Positions 61,631 through 64,000 of a DNA stretch of 64,000 nt are shown here, piece after piece. The position numbers and the translations under genes were made by a program. The stretch covers positions 62,001 through 126,000 of the forward strand of contig NZ_FOLS01000020.1 in the NCBI RefSeq assembly GCF_900112375.1. Direction: 5' to 3'. Origin of the DNA: Pseudomonas citronellolis. Its GTDB lineage: Bacteria; Pseudomonadota; Gammaproteobacteria; Pseudomonadales; Pseudomonadaceae. Under the pieces are notes generated by a model. The model was not told the DNA's origin. It did not search any database and saw nothing but the letters and a program-made list of their open reading frames with translations. Within the stretch, counting starts at the first letter, position 1; each line of letters starts with the position of its first letter.

Positions 61631-64000
61631 ATGCACCTGCTGCGCACCCAACCCGGCGGCTTCGTCCCCGACGACGGCATCGCCCACCTGGCCCAGACGC
61701 CCGCCGAGCTGGTCATCCTCTGCAGCGGCGACTCGCACCTGGCGCTGCTCGCCGAGGCCGCCCGCGAACTGCCGGCGGACTACCCGAGCCTGCGCCTGGC
61801 CAACCCCATGCAGTTGCAGAACCACGCCTCGGTGGACCTCTACGTCGACGAGGTGCTGCGGCACGCCAAGGTCATCCTGATCTCGGTGCACGGCGGCGTC
61901 GGCTACTGGCGCTACGGCATCGAGCAACTGGTGGCCCTGGCCGAGCGCGGCGCCACGCTGATCCTGGTGCCCGGCGACGACAAGCCCGACCCCGAACTCA
62001 CCGCGCTGTGCAGCGTGCCCCCCGAGGAGGCCGAACGCCTCTGGCAGTACCTGCGCCAGGGCGGCCTGGACAACGCCCGGCAATTCTTCGCCAACCTGGC
62101 CAGCCAGTACCTGGACCGCGCCTATCCCTGGAACGAACCGCGCGCCCTGCCCCGCGTCGCCCTGCACCACCCCGGCCACGCCGCAGCCGAACTCGGCCAC
62201 TGGCAGGCCGAGTGGAACCCCGGCTGGCCGGTGGCGGCGCTGCTGTTCTACCGCACCCACCTGCAGGCGGCGAACACCGGCTTCATCGACACCTTCTGCG
62301 CCAGCCTGCGCGCGCAGCAGCTCAACCCGCTGCCGATCGCCGTGGCCAGCCTCAAGGAAGCGGCCTGCCTGGAACAGGTCGAGGCCCTGCTGGACGAGGC
62401 CTGCGCCGAGCTGATCATCAACACCACCGGCTTCGCCCAGTCCAACCCGGACGCGCCCCAGGCCCGCCCGTTCCGCCGCGACGTGCCGGTGCTGCAGGCC
62501 ATCTGCTCGCTGGACAACCTCGAACTGTGGCGCGCCAACGCCCAGGGCCTGGGCCCGCGCGACCTGGCCATGCACGTGGCGCTGCCGGAACTGGACGGCC
62601 GCCTGATCACCCGCCCCATCAGCTTCAAGGGCCTGGCCTGGCGCAGCGAGCGCAGCCAGAGCGACGTGGTCTGCTACCTGGCGCACCGCCCGGGCATGGA
62701 TTTCGTCGCAGAGCTGGCGCGGCGCTGGGTGCTGCTGGCGCGCAAGGCCAACGCCGACAAGCGCGTGGCGCTGATCCTGGCCAACTACCCGACCCGCGAC
62801 GGGCGCATCGGCAACGGCGTCGGCCTGGATACGCCCGCGGCGGCGCTGAACATCCTGCGGGCGATGGAGGCCTCGGGCTACCCGGTGGCCGGCCTGCCGG
62901 AGACTGGCGACGCGCTTATCCACAGCCTGCTCGGCGGGGTGAGCAACGACCTCGACAACCTCGACCTGCGCCCCTGCGCCCAGAGCCTGGCGCTGGCCGA
63001 CTACCTGGCCTGCTTCGCGCGCCTGCCCGAGGCCAACCAGCGCGCCGTGCGCGAACGCTGGGGCGAGCCCGAGCAGGACCCGATGCACCGCAACGGGCGC
63101 ATGATGGTCGCCGGCCTGCGCCTGGGCCTGGCCTTCGTCGGCATCCAGCCGGCGCGCGGCTACCAGCTCGACCCGGCGGCCATCTACCACGACCCGGCGC
63201 TGGTCCCGCCGCACGGCTACCTGGCCTTCTACTTCTGGCTGCGCGAGGCCTTCGGCGCCGATGCGCTGATCCACGTCGGCAAGCACGGCAACCTCGAATG
63301 GCTGCCGGGCAAGGGCGTGGGCCTGTCCGAAGAATGCTGGCCGGACGCGATCCTCGGCCCGCTGCCGAACCTTTACCCGTTCATCGTCAACGACCCCGGC
63401 GAGGGCGCCCAGGCCAAGCGCCGCAGCCAGGCGCTGATCATCGACCACCTGATGCCGCCGCTGACCCGCGCCGAGAACTACGGCCCGCTGCGCGACCTGG
63501 AGCGCCTGGCCGACGAGTACTACGACGCCTCGCTGCTGGACCCGCGCCGCGCCGTGCAGCTGCGCGGGGAAATCCTCGACGCGGTGCGCGCCGCCGCCCT
63601 GGACCGCGAGCTGGGCCTGCAACTCAACGACGACGAAGACAGCTGGCTGCCGCAGTTGGACGCCTACCTCTGCGACCTCAAGGAATCGCAGATTCGCGAC
63701 GGCCTGCACGTGTTCGGCGAATCGCCGGCGGGCCAGTTGCGCCGCGACACCCTGCTGTCGCTGGTGCGCATCCCCCGGGGCGACGGCAAGGGCGGCAACG
63801 CCAGCCTGCTGCGCGCCCTGGCGGCGGACCTGCAACTGGGCCGCGATCCGCTGGACAGCAACTTCGCCGAGCCCTGGGACGGCCCGCGCCCCAAGGTGCT
63901 CCAGCAAGTCAGCGACGAGCCCTGGCGCAGCAACGGCGACACCCGCGAGCGCCTGGAACTGCTGGCCCTGCAATTGATCGAGCAGGACCTCGACGGCCCC
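61631..64000 (+). CDS. cobN: Cobaltochelatase subunit CobN (3' end outside window)
   Basis: The frame runs from ATG 61631 to the window edge: 790 codons without a stop. It starts MHLLRTQPGGFVPDDGIAHL. The CobN/magnesium-chelatase H domain shows VILISVHGGVGYWRYGIEQL, LILANYPTRDGRIGNGVGLD and IHVGKHGNLEWLPGKGVGLS. CobN is the large subunit that inserts cobalt into hydrogenobyrinic acid a,c-diamide in the aerobic pathway. The complete protein is usually above 1200 residues. Confidence 0.96.
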   Translation, partial: MHLLRTQPGGFVPDDGIAHLAQTPAELVILCSGDSHLALLAEAARELPADYPSLRLANPMQLQNHASVDLYVDEVLRHAKVILISVHGGVGYWRYGIEQLVALAERGATLILVPGDDKPDPELTALCSVPPEEAERLWQYLRQGGLDNARQFFANLASQYLDRAYPWNEPRALPRVALHHPGHAAAELGHWQAEWNPGWPVAALLFYRTHLQAANTGFIDTFCASLRAQQLNPLPIAVASLKEAACLEQVEALLDEACAELIINTTGFAQSNPDAPQARPFRRDVPVLQAICSLDNLELWRANAQGLGPRDLAMHVALPELDGRLITRPISFKGLAWRSERSQSDVVCYLAHRPGMDFVAELARRWVLLARKANADKRVALILANYPTRDGRIGNGVGLDTPAAALNILRAMEASGYPVAGLPETGDALIHSLLGGVSNDLDNLDLRPCAQSLALADYLACFARLPEANQRAVRERWGEPEQDPMHRNGRMMVAGLRLGLAFVGIQPARGYQLDPAAIYHDPALVPPHGYLAFYFWLREAFGADALIHVGKHGNLEWLPGKGVGLSEECWPDAILGPLPNLYPFIVNDPGEGAQAKRRSQALIIDHLMPPLTRAENYGPLRDLERLADEYYDASLLDPRRAVQLRGEILDAVRAAALDRELGLQLNDDEDSWLPQLDAYLCDLKESQIRDGLHVFGESPAGQLRRDTLLSLVRIPRGDGKGGNASLLRALAADLQLGRDPLDSNFAEPWDGPRPKVLQQVSDEPWRSNGDTRERLELLALQLIEQDLDGP

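Noticed and set aside
61601-63973. Long minus-strand frame opposite cobN
   Set aside because: Shadow of cobN, whose family motifs are clear on the plus strand.

Overview
The window is a GC-rich stretch of a gammaproteobacterial chromosome. Gene content and order point to the genus Pseudomonas, in or near the P. aeruginosa group (for example relatives of P. nitroreducens, P. citronellolis or P. knackmussii). This is inference from memory of gene order: sltB3-like, lipA/lipB/DUF493/dacC/rlpA/sltB1/rodA/mrdA/rlmH/rsfS/nadD/proA, then the rib-nusB-thiL-pgpA block, the zinc-linked DUF2796-ABC-DUF3299 block and oprG. The window has no rRNA, tRNA, CRISPR array, prophage or transposase gene. It does carry many REP-type repeats.

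Layout. 1-2248: end of an outer-membrane barrel gene, a small exported protein and a lytic transglycosylase. 2292-9463 (minus): a chaperone-usher fimbrial operon (CUP1: pilin, chaperone, usher and three tandem two-domain adhesins). 9858-21131 (minus): lipoate synthesis (lipB-lipA), then the cell-wall elongation block (dacC, rlpA, sltB1, rodA, mrdA) joined to rlmH, rsfS, nadD and proA. 21450-28133: accessory metabolic genes (hydrolase, methyltransferase, mpg, DedA-PAP2 fusion, a LysR regulator divergent from a monooxygenase/oxidoreductase pair). 28464-37487 (minus): a BtuF-like protein, riboflavin genes (ribA, ribH, ribBA-like, ribE, ribD), nusB, thiL, pgpA and nrdR. An FMN riboswitch precedes ribE. 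37651-39843: lipoprotein, methyltransferase and thioredoxin-TPR protein.

40161-43745 is a zinc-associated block behind a Zur-box-like palindrome. 43881-44600 is oprG behind an ANR/FNR-box-like site. 45386-50450 (plus) is a second chaperone-usher operon (CUP2) with one adhesin of a different type. 50458-52630 holds a SirB-like protein and two short-chain-dehydrogenase-fold proteins. 52771-58396 is a siroheme reductase/DUF934 pair divergent from ccoG and a MocR regulator. 58880-64000 is a cobalamin block: cobM-cobE on the minus strand, and cobW-cobN on the plus strand behind a cobalamin riboswitch.

I did not find one clear, wholly new multi-gene system. The most noteworthy items are: the two CUP operons, which share a pilin/chaperone intergenic hairpin; the triple adhesin array; a leader ORF between the FMN riboswitch and ribE; a REP doublet absorbed in frame into a DUF934 coding sequence; an A9 tract in the rlpA linker; a long near-perfect inverted repeat between the reductase and ccoG; and two inverted copies of a composite REP/CTCTCCC element about 19 kb apart.
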